Below, one piece after another: positions 1-11,589 of a stretch of 64,000 nt of DNA. Source of the stretch: Oscillospiraceae bacterium (GTDB lineage Bacteria > Bacillota > Clostridia > Oscillospirales > Oscillospiraceae); contig DAOUQJ010000004.1 of NCBI GenBank assembly GCA_030625685.1, forward strand, positions 71,028-135,027, in the 5' to 3' direction. Made by a program: the position numbers and the translations under genes. The stretch's first letter is position 1; every line of letters starts with the position of its first letter. The notes under the pieces were generated by a model. The model was not told the origin of the DNA, made no database searches, and was given only the letters and a program-made list of their open reading frames with translations.

Positions 1-2590
1 CACTGATTTCACTGACAAAGATGCCTTCTTCTGTACCACAGTCATGTTCACGAACAATGACTTCTTGTGATACGTCAACCAAACGACGAGTAAGGTAACC
101 GGAGTCAGCCGTACGAAGCGCGGTATCAGCAAGACCTTTACGCGCACCCCTTGAGGAGATGAAGTATTCAAGAACGGATAGACCTTCACGGAAGTTCGCC
201 TTGATTGGAATTTCGATGGTACGACCAGAGGTATCTGCCATCAATCCACGCATACCTGCTAGCTGACGAATCTGCGCCTTACTACCACGGGCACCGGAAT
301 CAGCCATCATAAAGATAGGATTGTAGCGGTCAAGGTTTTGTTCCATGGCATCCGCAACTTCTTTCGTGGTTTTTTCCCAAGCTTTAACAACCAAACGATA
401 ACGTTCATCATCTGTGAGAAGGCCACGTTTAAATTTCTTTTCAATTTTTACGATTTCTTGTTCTGTTTCAGAAATCATCGCATGTTTCTTTTCAGGCACA
501 GTCATGTCGTAAATGGAAACAGTCAGTGAACCACGAGTCGAGTAATGATATCCTCTGCTTTTGATGATATCCAATACTTCAGCAGACACTGTGAATCCGT
601 GTTTTGCAATACATTTGTCAATGATTTTGCTGAGTTGTTTTTTGCCTGTCACAAAGTTGATTTCAGGGTCAAACAAAGTTTCAGGATTTTCACGGTCAAC
701 AAAACCGAGGTCTTGTGGAATATTTTGGTTGAAAATCAAACGTCCCACAGTGGTACGAACCAGTTTATGTTGTAGTTCACCATTCACCGTAGCTTCCATA
801 CGCACCATGATAGGTTCATGCAAATCTAAGTAGCCTTCGTCATGTGCTAGTCTTGCTTCTATTTCACCAAAAAATGCGTGTAGCAGTTCTTTGACTGGTG
901 TGTTGGTTTCAACGGCTTCTTTTACAAGAATTGGGTTTGTTGGAATGATTCTTGGATATCCAGTTTCATCTGTGCCTTTGACCCAAATGCGTGCACTCTC
1001 ATCAATTTCTTCTGCATTGAGTGCATTGAGTGCATCTTCAGGAGATTCATAAGTGAAGATAGGATTATTGGGCGCGTCTTTTTCATATGTCAGGTAATAA
1101 GAACCCAAAACCATATCCTGTGTAGGTACCGTAACAGGACCACCGTCTTGTGGACGCAATAGGTTATTGGCAGATAGCATCAAAATTCTCGCTTCTGATT
1201 GTGCTTCAGCAGAAAGTGGAACGTGAACCGCCATTTGGTCACCGTCAAAGTCAGCGTTAAACGCAGTACATACAAGTGGATGCAATTTAATTGCGCGACC
1301 TTCAACAAGCACTGGTTCAAAGGCTTGAATACCAAGTCTGTGAAGTGTTGGAGCACGGTTTAGCATAACTGGGTGTTCTTTGATGATAAAGTCAAGCGCA
1401 TCCCAAACTTCTGTGCGACCACGATCTACCATTTTCTTTGCAGATTTGATGTTGTTTGCCAAGCCATCTTCCACAAGTTTTTTCATAACAAACGGGCGGA
1501 AAAGCTCAATCGCCATTTCTTTTGGAAGACCACATTGATAAATCTTCATTTCTGGTCCAACGACGATAACGGAACGGCCAGAGTAGTCAACACGCTTACC
1601 AAGTAGGTTTTGACGGAAACGACCTTGCTTACCTTTTAGCATATCAGACAGCGATTTGAGCGCACGGTTGTTTGCGCCTGTGACAGCTCGGCCACGTCTG
1701 CCGTTATCAATCAGAGCATCGACAGCTTCTTGTAGCATACGTTTTTCATTGCGCACAATGATATCTGGTGCATTTAGCTGAATGAGACGTTTTAAACGAT
1801 TGTTTCTATTGATGACACGACGATATAAGTCATTTAAGTCAGATGTTGCGAAACGTCCACCATCGAGTTGCACCATTGGGCGCAAATCAGGAGGAATGAC
1901 TGGAAGCACATTGATGATCATCCATTCTGGACGGTTGCCTGAAGCACGAAATGCTTCCACAACTTCTAAACGCTTGACAATTCTTGCTTTTTTTTGACCA
2001 GATGCAGTTTGCAAATCTTCACGTAGTTGTACGGAAAGAGCATCCAAATCGATGTCTGAAAGCAGTTTTTGGACAGCTTCTGCACCCATGTCAGCTTCAA
2101 AGTCATCTTCATATTTTTCACGCATATCGCGATATTCTTGTTCTGACAAGATTTGATTTTTGGCAAGCGGTGCATATCCTGGATCTGTGACAATGTAAGA
2201 TGCAAAATAAAGCACTTTTTCCAAAATACGTGGAGAAATATCAAGGAGCAATCCCATACGAGATGGGATGCCTTTGAAGTACCAAATATGTGATACTGGT
2301 GTTGCTAGTGCAATGTGACCCATGCGTTCACGACGCACGGTTGCGCGTGTAACTTCAACACCACAACGATCACATACTTTGCCTTTGTAACGAATTTTTT
2401 TATATTTACCACAGTGACACTCCCAGTCCTTTGTTGGACCAAAGATTTTTTCACAAAACAGCCCATCGCGTTCTGGTTTGAGTGTTCGGTAGTTGATGGT
2501 TTCTGGTTTTTTTATCTCACCATGAGACCAATTGTTGATTTGGTCTGGGGAGGCAATACCAATTCGGATGGCGTCAAATGCATAACTCAT
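1..2590 (-). CDS. rpoC: RNA polymerase beta' subunit (partial, C-terminus beyond left edge)
   Basis: Largest subunit of RNA polymerase. About 863 N-terminal residues are visible; the gene runs off the window, so no stop is seen. It starts [11 protein letters not shown] at an ATG preceded by GGGAGG 8 nt upstream. The N-terminal zinc finger is visible (C58, C60, C73, C76), as is the catalytic Mg-binding NADFDGD motif near residue 446 (around base 1250). The gene begins 18 nt after rpoB ends, so the two are co-transcribed. The call rests on near-continuous similarity to bacterial RpoC. Confidence 0.98.
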   Translation of the reverse strand, partial: MSYAFDAIRIGIASPDQINNWSHGEIKKPETINYRTLKPERDGLFCEKIFGPTKDWECHCGKYKKIRYKGKVCDRCGVEVTRATVRRERMGHIALATPVSHIWYFKGIPSRMGLLLDISPRILEKVLYFASYIVTDPGYAPLAKNQILSEQEYRDMREKYEDDFEADMGAEAVQKLLSDIDLDALSVQLREDLQTASGQKKARIVKRLEVVEAFRASGNRPEWMIINVLPVIPPDLRPMVQLDGGRFATSDLNDLYRRVINRNNRLKRLIQLNAPDIIVRNEKRMLQEAVDALIDNGRRGRAVTGANNRALKSLSDMLKGKQGRFRQNLLGKRVDYSGRSVIVVGPEMKIYQCGLPKEMAIELFRPFVMKKLVEDGLANNIKSAKKMVDRGRTEVWDALDFIIKEHPVMLNRAPTLHRLGIQAFEPVLVEGRAIKLHPLVCTAFNADFDGDQMAVHVPLSAEAQSEARILMLSANNLLRPQDGGPVTVPTQDMVLGSYYLTYEKDAPNNPIFTYESPEDALNALNAEEIDESARIWVKGTDETGYPRIIPTNPILVKEAVETNTPVKELLHAFFGEIEARLAHDEGYLDLHEPIMVRMEATVNGELQHKLVRTTVGRLIFNQNIPQDLGFVDRENPETLFDPEINFVTGKKQLSKIIDKCIAKHGFTVSAEVLDIIKSRGYHYSTRGSLTVSIYDMTVPEKKHAMISETEQEIVKIEKKFKRGLLTDDERYRLVVKAWEKTTKEVADAMEQNLDRYNPIFMMADSGARGSKAQIRQLAGMRGLMADTSGRTIEIPIKANFREGLSVLEYFISSRGARKGLADTALRTADSGYLTRRLVDVSQEVIVREHDCGTEEGIFVSEIS

Positions 2591-2608
2591 AATTCGTTGT
2601 CCTCCCTA

Positions 2609-5600
2609 TCATTCTTCTTCAGAAAGTAAGCCAGCTAACATAGACATCGGTGACACTGCTGCTTCTTCCTCTTCGCTGTCATCACCTGCAGGCAATGCAC
2701 TCAGCTCTTCTTCATTTTCAGCCAAAGAAAATCCTGCATGGACAAATTCTTGCGCTGGCTCATAATCGACATTTCGATCATCTTTGATCTGCGCGATATT
2801 TTGATAGGAATCTTCTTCCTCTTCACGCAGTTCAATTTCGTCACCTTGATTATCAAGCACTTTAATATCCAGACACAAAGCTTGCAATTCTTTGATCAAA
2901 ACCTTGAATGATTCTGGGATACCAGGACTTGGCACATTATGCCCTTTGACAATTGCTTCATATGTTTTCACACGTCCAGTTACGTCATCGGACTTGACGG
3001 TTAGAATTTCTTGTAGCGTATAGGCAGCGCCATATGCTTGTAGCGCCCAAACTTCCATCTCACCAAAACGCTGTCCACCAAATTGTGCTTTACCGCCAAG
3101 TGGTTGTTGTGTAACCAAGCTGTAAGGACCTGTTGAACGGGCATGGATTTTGTCATCAACCAAGTGATGCAATTTGAGGAAGTAAACATAACCAACAGTT
3201 ACGCGGTTTTCAAAACGCTCACCTGTTCTACCATCATGTAGCCAACTTTTACCGTCAGAATCCAGACCAGCCATTTCCAACGTTTCGGCGATGTCTTTTT
3301 CGTCTGCCCCGTTGAATACTGGTGTTGCCACTTTCCAACCGAGTGCTTGTGCAGCGTAACCCAAGTGAACTTCTAGCACCTGTCCGATGTTCATACGAGA
3401 TGGAACGCCAAGTGGGTTTAGAACAATGTCAAGTGGTGTGCCATCTGGCAAGAATGGCATGTCTTCTTGTGGCAAAATACGAGAAACAACACCTTTGTTT
3501 CCGTGACGACCCGCCATTTTATCCCCAACGCTGATTTTACGTTTTTGTGCGATATATACACGCACAACCATGTTAACACCAGGGTTTAGTTCATCCCCAT
3601 TTTCACGGGTAAACACTTTGACGTCTACGATAATGCCGGATTCACCATGAGGCACTTTTAGGGATGTATCACGCACTTCACGTGCTTTTTCACCGAAGAT
3701 AGCACGTAGCAAACGCTCTTCGGCTGTGAGGTCTGTTTCACCTTTTGGTGTTACTTTCCCAACTAAGATATCGCCAGCACGCACTTCCGCACCAATGCGG
3801 ATGACGCCACGTTCATCTAGATCTTTCAGTGCGTCTTCACCGACATTTGGAATGTCACGTGTAATCTCTTCTGAACCAAGTTTGGTGTCTCTTGCTTCTG
3901 TTTCATATTCTTCAATGTGAATAGAAGTAAAGACATCATCTTTGACCATACGTTCATTGAGCAAAATCGCATCTTCGTAGTTGTAACCTTCCCATGTCAT
4001 AAAGCCCATGAGAATATTTTTACCCAAACTGATTTCACCTTGATTTGTGGATGGTCCGTCTGCGAGCAAATCACCTTTTTTCACACGTTCATGTAGAGAA
4101 ACCATTGGACGTTGGTTGATACATGTGCCGTGGTTTGAACGCAAGAATTTTGTGAGCGGATAATCTACCGATTCACCACTGTCATAACGAACAGTTACTT
4201 TGGTAGCAGATAGGTTGACAACCTCACCTTCACCTTCAGCGAGCACAGCAATTTCAGAGTCAACACAGCAAGTGTGCTCCATACCTGTTGCAACAATTGG
4301 ACTTTCTGTTGTGAGTAGTGGCACCGCTTGACGTTGCATGTTCGCGCCCATCAGTGCACGGTTTGCGTCATCGTTTTCCAAGAACGGAATCATAGCAGTC
4401 GCAACAGAAACCATCATTTTTGGAGAAACGTCAATATAATCGACCATATTACGGTCAACTTCAATAATTTCATTTCTGTAACGACAAGCCACACGTTCAT
4501 TGAGAAGCTCGCCTTCTTCAGACATTGGCTCAGTTGCCTGTGCCACGATAAATTCATCTTCAATATCTGCTGTCATGTAATCAATGACGTCTGTTACAGA
4601 GCTAGTTTCTTTATCAAGTTTGCGATATGGTGCTTCAATAAAGCCAAATCGGTTGATTCTAGCATAAGAAGCCAAGTAAGAAATCAGACCAATGTTTGGA
4701 CCTTCAGGCGTTTCAATTGGACACATACGACCATAGTGGCTGTAGTGAACGTCACGAACGTCAAAGGAAGCACGATCACGAGATAGACCACCAGGACCGA
4801 GCGCTGACATACGACGTTTGTGTGTCAGTTCAGCAAGTGGGTTGGTTTGGTCCATAAATTGGCTGAGTGGTGAAGAACCAAAGAATTCTTTGATAGCTGC
4901 AGTCACAGGACGAATATTGATGAGGCTTTGTGGCGTTACAATATCCAAATCTTGAATGGTCATACGTTCACGAATGACACGTTCCATACGGGAAAAACCG
5001 ATACGGAATTGGTTTTGCAATAGCTCACCAACACAACGCAAACGACGATTGCCCAAATGGTCAATATCATCTGCGTGTCCAACACCATGACTTAGGTTAC
5101 ATAAACAGTTGATGGATGACATAATGTCATCAACAATAATATGTTTTGGAATGAGTTCATCGATTCTTGCTACAAGTGCGTCTTTGATAGCAGCTTCATC
5201 TTGCCCATGCTCTGTCAAGATTTCTTGGAGCACTGGAAAATACACTTGCTCTGTAATGTCAAGTTCTTCTGGATTAAAAGAAACAAAGTTTTCAAGTTCC
5301 ACCATTTTGTTGGAGAACACTTTGACCACTTTTTCATCAACTAATACATTTGCTTCCCAAACACCACGGTTTTCAATTTCTTGCGCGCGTTCTCTTGTGA
5401 GAACTTCCCCAACATCTGCAAGAATTTCACCTGTCATTGGGTCAACAAGAGGCATTGCGAGCGTTTGGCCAGCAATTCTGTTCCATAGGGATAGTTTTTT
5501 ATTAAATTTATATCGACCAACTGCTGACAAATCATAACGTCTTGCATCAAAAAATAGGCTGTTGATAAGAGACAAAGAAGAGTCAATGGTTGGTGGTTCA

Positions 5601-6325
5601 CCTGGACGCAATTTGCGATAGATTTCAAGCAGAGCTTCTTCTTTTGTTTTGCAGGTATCTTTCTCTAGCGTCGATACAATGAAAGGTTCTTCTCCAAAAA
5701 GCTCCAAAATCTCTGCATCCGTTTGTGGACCCACTGCACGAATGAGGGATGTCACTGGCAGTTTGCGGTTTTTATCAATTCTCACACTGAAAATATCAGA
5801 CAAATCGGTTTCATACTCAAGCCATGCACCACGATATGGAATGACTGTAACAGCATAGGTAACGTTGTCTGCTTTGTCACGATTTGCTGAGTAATAGATG
5901 CCAGGGCTTCTCACGATTTGTGAAACGATAACCCTTTCCGCACCATTGATGATAAATGTTCCGCCTTTTGTCATGAGTGGAAAATCACCCATAAAAATTT
6001 CTTGTTCTTTGATTTCTTCTGTCTCTTTGTTTCTCAAACGAACACGCACTTTAATAGGAGCTGCATAAGTGGCATCACGTGCCTTGCACTCCTCTACAGA
6101 ATATTTAGAGTGCTCATCCATATAGAAATCAATAAAGGTAAGCTCTAAATTTCCGACGTGATCTGTAATCACAGCTACATCTTTGAATACTTGTTTGAGT
6201 CCAGTGTTTAAGAACCAATCGTAGGATTCTTTTTGAATTTCCAACAGGTTTGGAATATCCAACACTTCATCATGTCTTGCAAAACTTTTTCTCAGTGTTT
6301 TGCCGTAATAAATGTCTTTGACCAT
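2609..6325 (-). CDS. rpoB: RNA polymerase beta subunit
   Basis: Catalytic-core subunit that forms the active-site cleft with RpoC. With the start at 6325 ([15 protein letters not shown]) it is 1238 residues, normal for Firmicutes. Visible motifs are the rifampicin-binding cluster ([11 protein letters not shown] and [14 protein letters not shown], around bases 4790-4870), with the residues seen in sensitive enzymes, then [12 protein letters not shown] and the C-terminal [17 protein letters not shown]. The C-terminus is acidic (EEEE/SEEE). The frame stays open upstream to 6397. An in-frame ATG at 6337 is possible, but the GAGAGG nearly abuts it, while it lies about 13 nt from 6325, so the start is not settled. 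Own promoter at 6541-6569. Confidence 0.98.
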   Translation of the reverse strand: MVKDIYYGKTLRKSFARHDEVLDIPNLLEIQKESYDWFLNTGLKQVFKDVAVITDHVGNLELTFIDFYMDEHSKYSVEECKARDATYAAPIKVRVRLRNKETEEIKEQEIFMGDFPLMTKGGTFIINGAERVIVSQIVRSPGIYYSANRDKADNVTYAVTVIPYRGAWLEYETDLSDIFSVRIDKNRKLPVTSLIRAVGPQTDAEILELFGEEPFIVSTLEKDTCKTKEEALLEIYRKLRPGEPPTIDSSLSLINSLFFDARRYDLSAVGRYKFNKKLSLWNRIAGQTLAMPLVDPMTGEILADVGEVLTRERAQEIENRGVWEANVLVDEKVVKVFSNKMVELENFVSFNPEELDITEQVYFPVLQEILTEHGQDEAAIKDALVARIDELIPKHIIVDDIMSSINCLCNLSHGVGHADDIDHLGNRRLRCVGELLQNQFRIGFSRMERVIRERMTIQDLDIVTPQSLINIRPVTAAIKEFFGSSPLSQFMDQTNPLAELTHKRRMSALGPGGLSRDRASFDVRDVHYSHYGRMCPIETPEGPNIGLISYLASYARINRFGFIEAPYRKLDKETSSVTDVIDYMTADIEDEFIVAQATEPMSEEGELLNERVACRYRNEIIEVDRNMVDYIDVSPKMMVSVATAMIPFLENDDANRALMGANMQRQAVPLLTTESPIVATGMEHTCCVDSEIAVLAEGEGEVVNLSATKVTVRYDSGESVDYPLTKFLRSNHGTCINQRPMVSLHERVKKGDLLADGPSTNQGEISLGKNILMGFMTWEGYNYEDAILLNERMVKDDVFTSIHIEEYETEARDTKLGSEEITRDIPNVGEDALKDLDERGVIRIGAEVRAGDILVGKVTPKGETDLTAEERLLRAIFGEKAREVRDTSLKVPHGESGIIVDVKVFTRENGDELNPGVNMVVRVYIAQKRKISVGDKMAGRHGNKGVVSRILPQEDMPFLPDGTPLDIVLNPLGVPSRMNIGQVLEVHLGYAAQALGWKVATPVFNGADEKDIAETLEMAGLDSDGKSWLHDGRTGERFENRVTVGYVYFLKLHHLVDDKIHARSTGPYSLVTQQPLGGKAQFGGQRFGEMEVWALQAYGAAYTLQEILTVKSDDVTGRVKTYEAIVKGHNVPSPGIPESFKVLIKELQALCLDIKVLDNQGDEIELREEEEDSYQNIAQIKDDRNVDYEPAQEFVHAGFSLAENEEELSALPAGDDSEEEEAAVSPMSMLAGLLSEEE

Positions 6326-6540
6326 TTTTGCGACCATTCCTCTCAATGCAAAGGTATGTCTACCTAACCCCGTTATTAAAAAAGCAGAACAATCCATGTC
6401 TGCATTCTGAGTTCACAGACTGCACACACGGACGCGTGGTTTCATATTTAAGTACTTTCTTGCCATTTGTCATATTATCTGATATAATGTCAGAAAAGTG
6501 GGATTTTAGCGCCAATTGCAAAAGCAATTGATATCTGTTA

Positions 6541-6569
6541 ATTTTATCACTTTATCGTATATTTGTCAA
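6541..6569 (-). promoter_or_regulatory. sigma-A promoter of rpoBC
   Basis: On the minus strand a perfect -35 box TTGACA (6564-6569) is followed by a 17-nt spacer and a -10 box TAAAAT (6541-6546). It lies downstream of the flavoprotein terminator and about 215 nt upstream of rpoB. The rpsJ promoter has the same -35 and -10 boxes and the same spacing. Confidence 0.8.
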
Positions 6570-6574
6570 TATTT

Positions 6575-6630
6575 TTATAAAAAATAGCAAGTGCTTGAAG
6601 GAACGCTTTCAAACACTTGCTTTTATTTTT
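6575..6630 (-). terminator. rho-independent terminator after the flavoprotein gene
   Basis: An inverted repeat GCAAGTG-x-TTGAA / TTCAA-x-CACTTGC (6587-6620, one mismatch) is flanked by a T-rich run on the minus strand and by TTTTATTTTT on the plus strand. It could act in both directions. It separates the 6642-7229 gene from the rpoBC promoter. Confidence 0.75.
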
Positions 6631-6641
6631 ATTTAGATTCC

Positions 6642-7229
6642 TCAAACAGTAAGCGCAATTTGCGTCAAGTCCTCTTCTGCCTTTTCCATCAGCGGGATAA
6701 TATCTTGCCCTGTTTCCATACCACAAAGTGTATATGGGATGGCTTCTGTAATGCCAAAAAACTTTTCTCCAAGCGCAGCAATATAATCGAACCCTAAATT
6801 GAGTGGGACAACGGGTGCACCAGCGGTGCTGATATATAACAGCTTGTCAGCTTTGCAAAGACCGGAAATTTTCCCTTCTGGGCTGTATTCAAATGTGATG
6901 CCAACAACACAGATACGCTCAAAATACACTTTTAAAACAGATGGAAAAGCCAAATCCCAATATGGCGCACCAATGACAACAAAATCAGCACTAGCAAATT
7001 GTTTGGCATAAGAAAACATGGGATGCTCCCAATCATTCGCTTCGCGCAACTCACTGCGTAGCTGCGCTTCTTCTCCGTAAATTGGAAGTGGCCGATCTTG
7101 CAGCAAATTCACTTCTTCAATCTCTGCATCTGGATATTTTTCCTGCAATCTTTCAAGGGTATAACGACATAGTTTCAATGTATTGGAAACATTGCCTCTC
7201 ACACAGGCATTGACAAATAATATTTTCAT
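6642..7229 (-). CDS. NAD(P)H-dependent FMN oxidoreductase, flavodoxin-like fold
   Basis: A 195-residue cytoplasmic protein of the NAD(P)H dehydrogenase (quinone) / azoreductase-like flavodoxin family. The N-terminus MKILFVNACVRGNVSNT is the phosphate-binding beta1-loop (CxRGxxSNT). VVIGAPYWDLAFPSVLKVY is the typical second FMN loop, with the 'P.W....P..LK.Y.DR' pattern of the family. A STAGAP segment forms the third loop. The substrate cannot be inferred. It sits alone between the ribosomal cluster terminator and rpoB, which is unusual. A weak promoter TTGTTT-18-TACAAT lies at 7255-7284. Confidence 0.85.
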   Translation of the reverse strand: MKILFVNACVRGNVSNTLKLCRYTLERLQEKYPDAEIEEVNLLQDRPLPIYGEEAQLRSELREANDWEHPMFSYAKQFASADFVVIGAPYWDLAFPSVLKVYFERICVVGITFEYSPEGKISGLCKADKLLYISTAGAPVVPLNLGFDYIAALGEKFFGITEAIPYTLCGMETGQDIIPLMEKAEEDLTQIALTV

Positions 7230-7279
7230 TTATAATCACCATCCTATGTAATAAATTGTAACACAAAATTAATGACGAA

Positions 7280-7327
7280 AACAAGAAAAATCCTCTGAAG
7301 ACTTCCGTAGAAGTCTTCAGAGGATTT
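7280..7327 (-). terminator. rho-independent terminator of the ribosomal protein cluster
   Basis: A perfect 18-bp stem (7288-7305 with 7310-7327) closes on a C(UACG)G UNCG-type tetraloop on the minus strand, followed by TTTTCTTGTTTT. It lies directly after rplQ and marks the end of the 16-kb transcription unit. Confidence 0.93.
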
Positions 7328-7337
7328 AAATTATACC

Positions 7338-7679
7338 TTATACAAGTTCTAGCATTGCCATTTCAGCAGCGTCACCTTTACGGGGACCCATGCGAACGAT
7401 GCGCGTATAACCACCATCACGAGTAGTATACTTATCTGCTATTTCATTGAATAGCTTGTTGGCAACATCTTCTTTCGTAATAAAGGACAGTGCTTGACGA
7501 TAAGCCGCCAAATCACCCTTTTTCGCTAGAGTAATCATTTTTTCAGCGAGAGGCGCCACTTCTTTCGCTCTTGTAAGCGTTGTTTGAATGCGCCCACTTT
7601 CCAATAGGCTAGTTACCATGTTTCTTAGCATAGCCATACGTTGGTCAGTCGGTCTGCCGAGTTTACGATGTCCGGACAT
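7338..7679 (-). CDS. rplQ: 50S ribosomal protein L17
   Basis: A 113-residue protein of the 50S subunit, located near the peptide exit tunnel. The start [22 protein letters not shown] is the family signature, and the C-terminal [23 protein letters not shown] is typical of the short bacterial form. It is the last gene of the cluster, 48 nt after rpoA, followed by a strong terminator. Confidence 0.98.
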   Translation of the reverse strand: MSGHRKLGRPTDQRMAMLRNMVTSLLESGRIQTTLTRAKEVAPLAEKMITLAKKGDLAAYRQALSFITKEDVANKLFNEIADKYTTRDGGYTRIVRMGPRKGDAAEMAMLELV

Positions 7680-7727
7680 TATTTCAGCTCCCTTCCGATG
7701 GAATCATGTAATCAGACAAATTGTCTA

Positions 7728-8675
7728 TTAAGCGTCTTCATTGGCTAGAGATAAGCCCATCATTGCCAATTTATTGATCACTTCTTCTAGAGATTTTCTA
7801 CCAAGGTTACGTACTTTCATCATTTCATCTTCAGTTTTGTTGATGAGGTCTTCGACCGTATTGATGTTAGCACGTTTTAGGCAGTTAAAACTCCGAACAG
7901 AAAGATCTAGTTCTTCAATGGTTAGCTCAAGAATTTTGTCTCTTTGTGCTTCTGCCTTTTCTACCACAGTTGATTTTGCGCCCATGGTTTCAGAAAGATC
8001 TGTAAACAACATGAAATGATCGCACAAAATTCTAGCACCTAGTGAGACAGCATCTTTAGCAGCGATAGTACCGTTTGTCCAAACTTCCAAAGTGAGTTTA
8101 TCAAAGTCAGTCAAGTCTTTGACACGGGTGTTTTCAACAGTATAATTCACTTTACGTACAGGTGTGTAAACTGAATCCACTGGAATCACACCGATGATGC
8201 TTTGAGAAGTTTTATTGCGATCTGCTGGCACATAACCTCTACCATGAGACAAAGTCAGTTCCATATTCAAATTCGCATCAGGACCCAAGGTAGCAATATG
8301 GTGCTCAGGATTGAGAATTTCCACTTCAGCGTCTGTTTTGATGTCGCCAGCTGTGACAACTCCTTCACCACTTGCTTCAATGTAAACCGTTTTAACTCCC
8401 TCGCTATGAAGTTTTGCTACAATCCCCTTCACGTTTAAGACGATTTCAGTAACATCTTCTTTGACGTTTGGAATCGAGCTGAATTCATGCTGAATTCCAG
8501 CAATCTTAATGCTTGTGACAGCTGTCCCAGGTAGAGAAGATAGCAAAATGCGGCGTAGAGAGTTGCCCAAACTAGTACCGTATCCACGCTCAAGTGGTTC
8601 AACGATACATTTTCCGTAAGAACTGTCGCCGGGTTTTTCGATACATTCAATTCTTGGTTTTTCGATTTCTATCAT
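7728..8675 (-). CDS. rpoA: RNA polymerase alpha subunit
   Basis: A 315-residue alpha subunit. Residues 1 to about 230 form the assembly domain ([20 protein letters not shown] is the conserved dimer-interface helix). The C-terminal domain follows ([16 protein letters not shown] and [12 protein letters not shown]), which contacts UP-element DNA and activators. It lies between rpsD and rplQ, the usual alpha-operon position. A GGAGGG-type ribosome binding site precedes the ATG. Confidence 0.98.
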   Translation of the reverse strand: MIEIEKPRIECIEKPGDSSYGKCIVEPLERGYGTSLGNSLRRILLSSLPGTAVTSIKIAGIQHEFSSIPNVKEDVTEIVLNVKGIVAKLHSEGVKTVYIEASGEGVVTAGDIKTDAEVEILNPEHHIATLGPDANLNMELTLSHGRGYVPADRNKTSQSIIGVIPVDSVYTPVRKVNYTVENTRVKDLTDFDKLTLEVWTNGTIAAKDAVSLGARILCDHFMLFTDLSETMGAKSTVVEKAEAQRDKILELTIEELDLSVRSFNCLKRANINTVEDLINKTEDEMMKVRNLGRKSLEEVINKLAMMGLSLANEDA

Positions 8676-8750
8676 GTGTTACCCTCCTTATCGCGAACAT
8701 GGATTTTAATCCATTGCATTTTCATTCCGTTTCCTGCCGAGGGTATTATG

Positions 8751-9353
8751 TTACTTAGAATAGAGCTCAACGATGAGATGTTCTTCGACTGGGAAGTCGA
8801 TATCTTCACGAGCTGGCATCTTTGTTACTGTGCCTTTTAGGCTATTCTTTTCACGATCTAACCACTGTGGCAAAGTAACCATGATAGCATCTTCACCAGT
8901 AAGTCTTTTAAATTTAACGGAAGCACGGCTTTTTTCAAGCACTTCAATCACATCACCTGGTTTAACCAAGTAAGATGGAATGTTCACTCTTTGTCCATTT
9001 ACTGTGAAATGTCCGTGGTTGACAAGTTGGCGAGCTTCACGACGAGTCATCGCAAATCCAAGTCTGTATACCGTATTGTCCAAACGGCGTTCAACCAAAG
9101 TGAGCAAGTTTTCGCCGGATTTACCTTGCATTCTAGTTGCTTTTTCGTAGTAAGCACGGAATTGTTTTTCCAAAATGCCGTATACGAATTTCACTTTTTG
9201 TTTTTCAGCCAATTGTAGAGCATATTCACTTTTCTTTTTTCTCATCTGACCGCCTGGGTTGCGAGTAGTTTCCTTTTTCGCATATCCCATGACAGTAGGA
9301 GAAATACCCAACGCTTTACAGCGTTTAGCCACAGGCTGTGTATTTTTAGCCAT
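8751..9353 (-). CDS. rpsD: 30S ribosomal protein S4
   Basis: A 200-residue primary 16S rRNA-binding protein. The S4 RNA-binding domain is clear ([23 protein letters not shown] and [19 protein letters not shown]). The N-terminus has one cysteine only, so it is the zinc-free form. The gene is followed by a 75-nt gap before rpoA, the widest in the alpha part of the cluster. S4 is a known feedback regulator in other bacteria, but no regulatory structure was identified here. Confidence 0.98.
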   Translation of the reverse strand: MAKNTQPVAKRCKALGISPTVMGYAKKETTRNPGGQMRKKKSEYALQLAEKQKVKFVYGILEKQFRAYYEKATRMQGKSGENLLTLVERRLDNTVYRLGFAMTRREARQLVNHGHFTVNGQRVNIPSYLVKPGDVIEVLEKSRASVKFKRLTGEDAIMVTLPQWLDREKNSLKGTVTKMPAREDIDFPVEEHLIVELYSK

Positions 9354-9376
9354 ATCTTATTTTCTCCTTTCTTCGA

Positions 9377-9772
9377 TCAGACACGACGTCTTTTTGGTGG
9401 ACGGCAACCATTGTGAGGAATTGGTGTCACATCTTTAATCATGCTAACTTCCAATCCAACCGCTTGTAGTGCACGGATAGCAGCCTCACGGCCTGAACCT
9501 GGGCCTTTTACGTACACTTCAACACTTTTAAGTCCGTGTTCCATTGCTGCTTTTGCTGCAGTTTCAGCAGCAGTTTGCGCAGCATATGGAGTGGATTTAC
9601 GGGAACCACGGAAGCCTAGACCACCTGAAGATGCCCAAGACAATGTGTTTCCTTGTGTATCAGTTACAGTTACCATTGTGTTGTTGAAGGAGGAGCGAAT
9701 ATGCACTGCGCCCTTCTCAATGTTCTTACGTTCACGGCGTCTTCTGACAACCTTTTTCTTAGGGTTAGCCAT
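9377..9772 (-). CDS. rpsK: 30S ribosomal protein S11
   Basis: A 131-residue protein of the 30S platform near the 3' end of 16S rRNA. The [18 protein letters not shown] core and the C-terminal [18 protein letters not shown] are hallmarks of the family. The basic N-terminus [13 protein letters not shown] is typical of Firmicutes. It lies between rpsM and rpsD as usual. Confidence 0.98.
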   Translation of the reverse strand: MANPKKKVVRRRRERKNIEKGAVHIRSSFNNTMVTVTDTQGNTLSWASSGGLGFRGSRKSTPYAAQTAAETAAKAAMEHGLKSVEVYVKGPGSGREAAIRALQAVGLEVSMIKDVTPIPHNGCRPPKRRRV

Positions 9773-9789
9773 TAATACTTCTCCCTCCC

Positions 9790-10158
9790 TTACTTCTTCT
9801 TATTCGCGACGGTACGCTTAGGACCTTTACGGGTACGAGCATTCGTCTTAGTTTTTTGACCACGAACAGGCAAACCTCTACGGTGGCGAAGGCCACGGTA
9901 GCAGCCAATTTCATTCAGACGTTTGATATCCATCGCAATGTTACGACGCAAATCACCTTCTACAGCAAAGTTTTTGCTGATATCTTCACGAAGTAGTGTT
10001 TCTTGATCTTCTGTGAGGTCTTTCACACGAACATCAGGGCTAACGCCTGTTCTTTCTAGAATTTGGTTAGCGCTGGTGCGCCCAATTCCAAAGATGTAGG
10101 TTAGGCCGATTTCGATTCTTTTATTCTTCGGCAGGTCAATGCCAGCAATACGTGCCAT
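9790..10158 (-). CDS. rpsM: 30S ribosomal protein S13
   Basis: A 122-residue protein of the 30S head that contacts tRNA and the 50S subunit. It starts [22 protein letters not shown] and ends in the basic tail [19 protein letters not shown], both diagnostic. It follows rpmJ by 16 nt. Confidence 0.98.
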   Translation of the reverse strand: MARIAGIDLPKNKRIEIGLTYIFGIGRTSANQILERTGVSPDVRVKDLTEDQETLLREDISKNFAVEGDLRRNIAMDIKRLNEIGCYRGLRHRRGLPVRGQKTKTNARTRKGPKRTVANKKK

Positions 10159-10174
10159 TTACTCAGCGCCTCCT

Positions 10175-10288
10175 TTAACCTTGTTTTTGTTTATGCTTTG
10201 GGTTTTCGCAAATGACCATTACTTTGCCCTTGCGCTTAATAATCTTACATTTATCGCACATGGGCTTTACGGACGGTCTTACTTTCAT
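10175..10288 (-). CDS. rpmJ: 50S ribosomal protein L36 (zinc-ribbon form)
   Basis: A 37-residue ORF starting [15 protein letters not shown] and ending in KHKQKQG. The zinc ligands C11, C14, C27 and H32 are all present, so it is the 'C+' form. The start ATG is preceded by GGAGG. It lies between infA and rpsM, its standard position. Confidence 0.97.
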   Translation of the reverse strand: MKVRPSVKPMCDKCKIIKRKGKVMVICENPKHKQKQG

Positions 10289-10317
10289 ATCAATTTACCT
10301 CCTGTAAGCCAGCTCGA

Positions 10318-10545
10318 TTACTTGCTATTTTTGCTTCGCCAGGTGATCCGCCCCCGTGTCAAATCATACGGAGACATCTGTACTGTGACCTTGTCACCAG
10401 GCAAGATGCGGATAAAGTTCATTCTGAGCTTACCTGAAATGTGAGCCAGTATGATGTGTTCGTTTCCAATATCCACTTTGAATGTGGTATTCGGCAACGC
10501 TTCCACCACTGTTCCTTCGAGCTCAATCATATCGCTTTTCGCCAA
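10318..10545 (-). CDS. infA: translation initiation factor IF-1
   Basis: A 75-residue single S1/OB-fold protein that binds the A site of the 30S subunit during initiation. The segments [18 protein letters not shown] and [16 protein letters not shown] match the family closely. It lies 2 nt after the KOW-domain gene and 29 nt before rpmJ. Confidence 0.97.
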   Translation of the reverse strand: MAKSDMIELEGTVVEALPNTTFKVDIGNEHIILAHISGKLRMNFIRILPGDKVTVQMSPYDLTRGRITWRSKNSK

Positions 10546-10547
10546 GT

Positions 10548-10832
10548 TTATACCTCCTTGGTTTCACTGAACTTGTCTCGGAAAATAGCTATCGCTTTTC
10601 TGATTTCACTATCCAGCACCAAATCATCCCGTTGGATGCATTCGGTCACTGGGTGCTTCCAGAGCCCTTCCGAAATGACGTGTTTCCATCGTTTTTTCTT
10701 AGGAGCTTTGACTTTTTTGTGTTTTCCGTCAACCAGATAAAGAAAGTCATCTTCCATACGCATGATGAAATATACAGTGTCTTTATCATGTCCTTTTGTT
10801 GAACGCACAAGTTCTCCCTTAGAAAGATTCAT
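10548..10832 (-). CDS. KOW-domain RNA-binding protein (L14e-like)
   Basis: A 94-residue basic protein starting [22 protein letters not shown], a KOW-type SH3-like fold like that of eukaryotic L14/L6/L27. Clostridial genomes commonly carry such a gene between map and infA; its exact role is not established. The start at 10832 is chosen because GAGGA lies 8 nt upstream and map ends 4 nt before it. The open frame extends further upstream, but that part overlaps map. The [15 protein letters not shown] segment is likely to bind RNA. Confidence 0.85.
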   Translation of the reverse strand: MNLSKGELVRSTKGHDKDTVYFIMRMEDDFLYLVDGKHKKVKAPKKKRWKHVISEGLWKHPVTECIQRDDLVLDSEIRKAIAIFRDKFSETKEV

Positions 10833-10836
10833 TATA

Positions 10837-11589
10837 TCAATCCTCGCAAGTGAGTATTTCAGGATCACCAGCACTTGTGATTAACACAGTGTTTTCATAG
10901 TGGGCAGATAATGACCCATCCACTGTCTTCACCGTCCAACCATCTGCTAACACATGCACATCAAAGTCACCTGCATTGACCATCGGTTCTACTGCCAAGG
11001 TCATCCCTGGCAAAAGCCGTGTTCCATGTCCTGGTGCTCCATAATTGGGAACTTCGGGAGCTTCATGTAGCTCCTTTCCAATGCCATGACCTACAAAATC
11101 TCTGACAATAGAAAATCCATTGGCTTCGACATATTCTTGTATTGCATGCGAGACATCAGAAATGCGGTTTCCTTTATGTGCTTGCTTCATCCCTTCCCAA
11201 AAACTTTGCTGCGTAACATCAATCAGCTTTTGGGCTTCCTCACTTACTGTTCCACAGGGAAAGGTGGCTGCGCAGTCACCGTGAAAGCCGCCTATATAAG
11301 CGCCTACATCGATACTGACAATGTCACCTTCTTGCAGAATGCGTCCTCCAGGGATTCCATGGATGACTTCGTCATTTACTGAAATACATGCAGAGCCTTG
11401 AAATCCACCATAGTTTAAAAATGATGGGGTAGCTCCTTTGCTTTCAATAAAAGATTTTACTGCTTTATCTATTTCAAGAGTTGACACACCTGGAATTACC
11501 ATTTTACCCGCAAGTGCACGAGCCGCCGCGGTAATTTTCCCTGCATGGCGCATCCGCTCAATATCTCTAGGTGATTTCAAAGATATCAT
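10837..11589 (-). CDS. map: methionine aminopeptidase, type I
   Basis: A 250-residue enzyme that removes the initiator methionine from new proteins. Metal ligands are visible in SIDVGAYIGGFHGDCA (two Asp), FVGHGIGKELHE (His), TLAVEPMV (Glu) and HYENTVLIT (Glu). There is no N-terminal zinc-finger extension. Its ATG overlaps the adk stop by 4 nt (ATGA), which indicates coupled translation. Confidence 0.97.
   Translation of the reverse strand: MISLKSPRDIERMRHAGKITAAARALAGKMVIPGVSTLEIDKAVKSFIESKGATPSFLNYGGFQGSACISVNDEVIHGIPGGRILQEGDIVSIDVGAYIGGFHGDCAATFPCGTVSEEAQKLIDVTQQSFWEGMKQAHKGNRISDVSHAIQEYVEANGFSIVRDFVGHGIGKELHEAPEVPNYGAPGHGTRLLPGMTLAVEPMVNAGDFDVHVLADGWTVKTVDGSLSAHYENTVLITSAGDPEILTCED

Larger units (their letters stand above)
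6326..6641 (-). other. rpoB 5' leader and intergenic region
   Basis: This 316-nt stretch between the flavoprotein gene and rpoB holds the flavoprotein terminator (6575-6630), the rpoB promoter (6541-6569) and a leader of roughly 200 nt. A short perfect hairpin, CAATTGC-(4 nt)-GCAATTG, lies at about 6513-6530, just after the predicted transcription start. No rplJL-type genes and no convincing small ORF precede rpoB, although the rpoB frame itself is open back to 6397. Confidence 0.6.

Noticed and set aside
4328-4786. 152-codon ORF on the plus strand inside rpoB
   Set aside because: It lies opposite conserved rpoB codons, has no ribosome binding site and no recognisable domain. Similar antisense frames occur throughout the ribosomal block.
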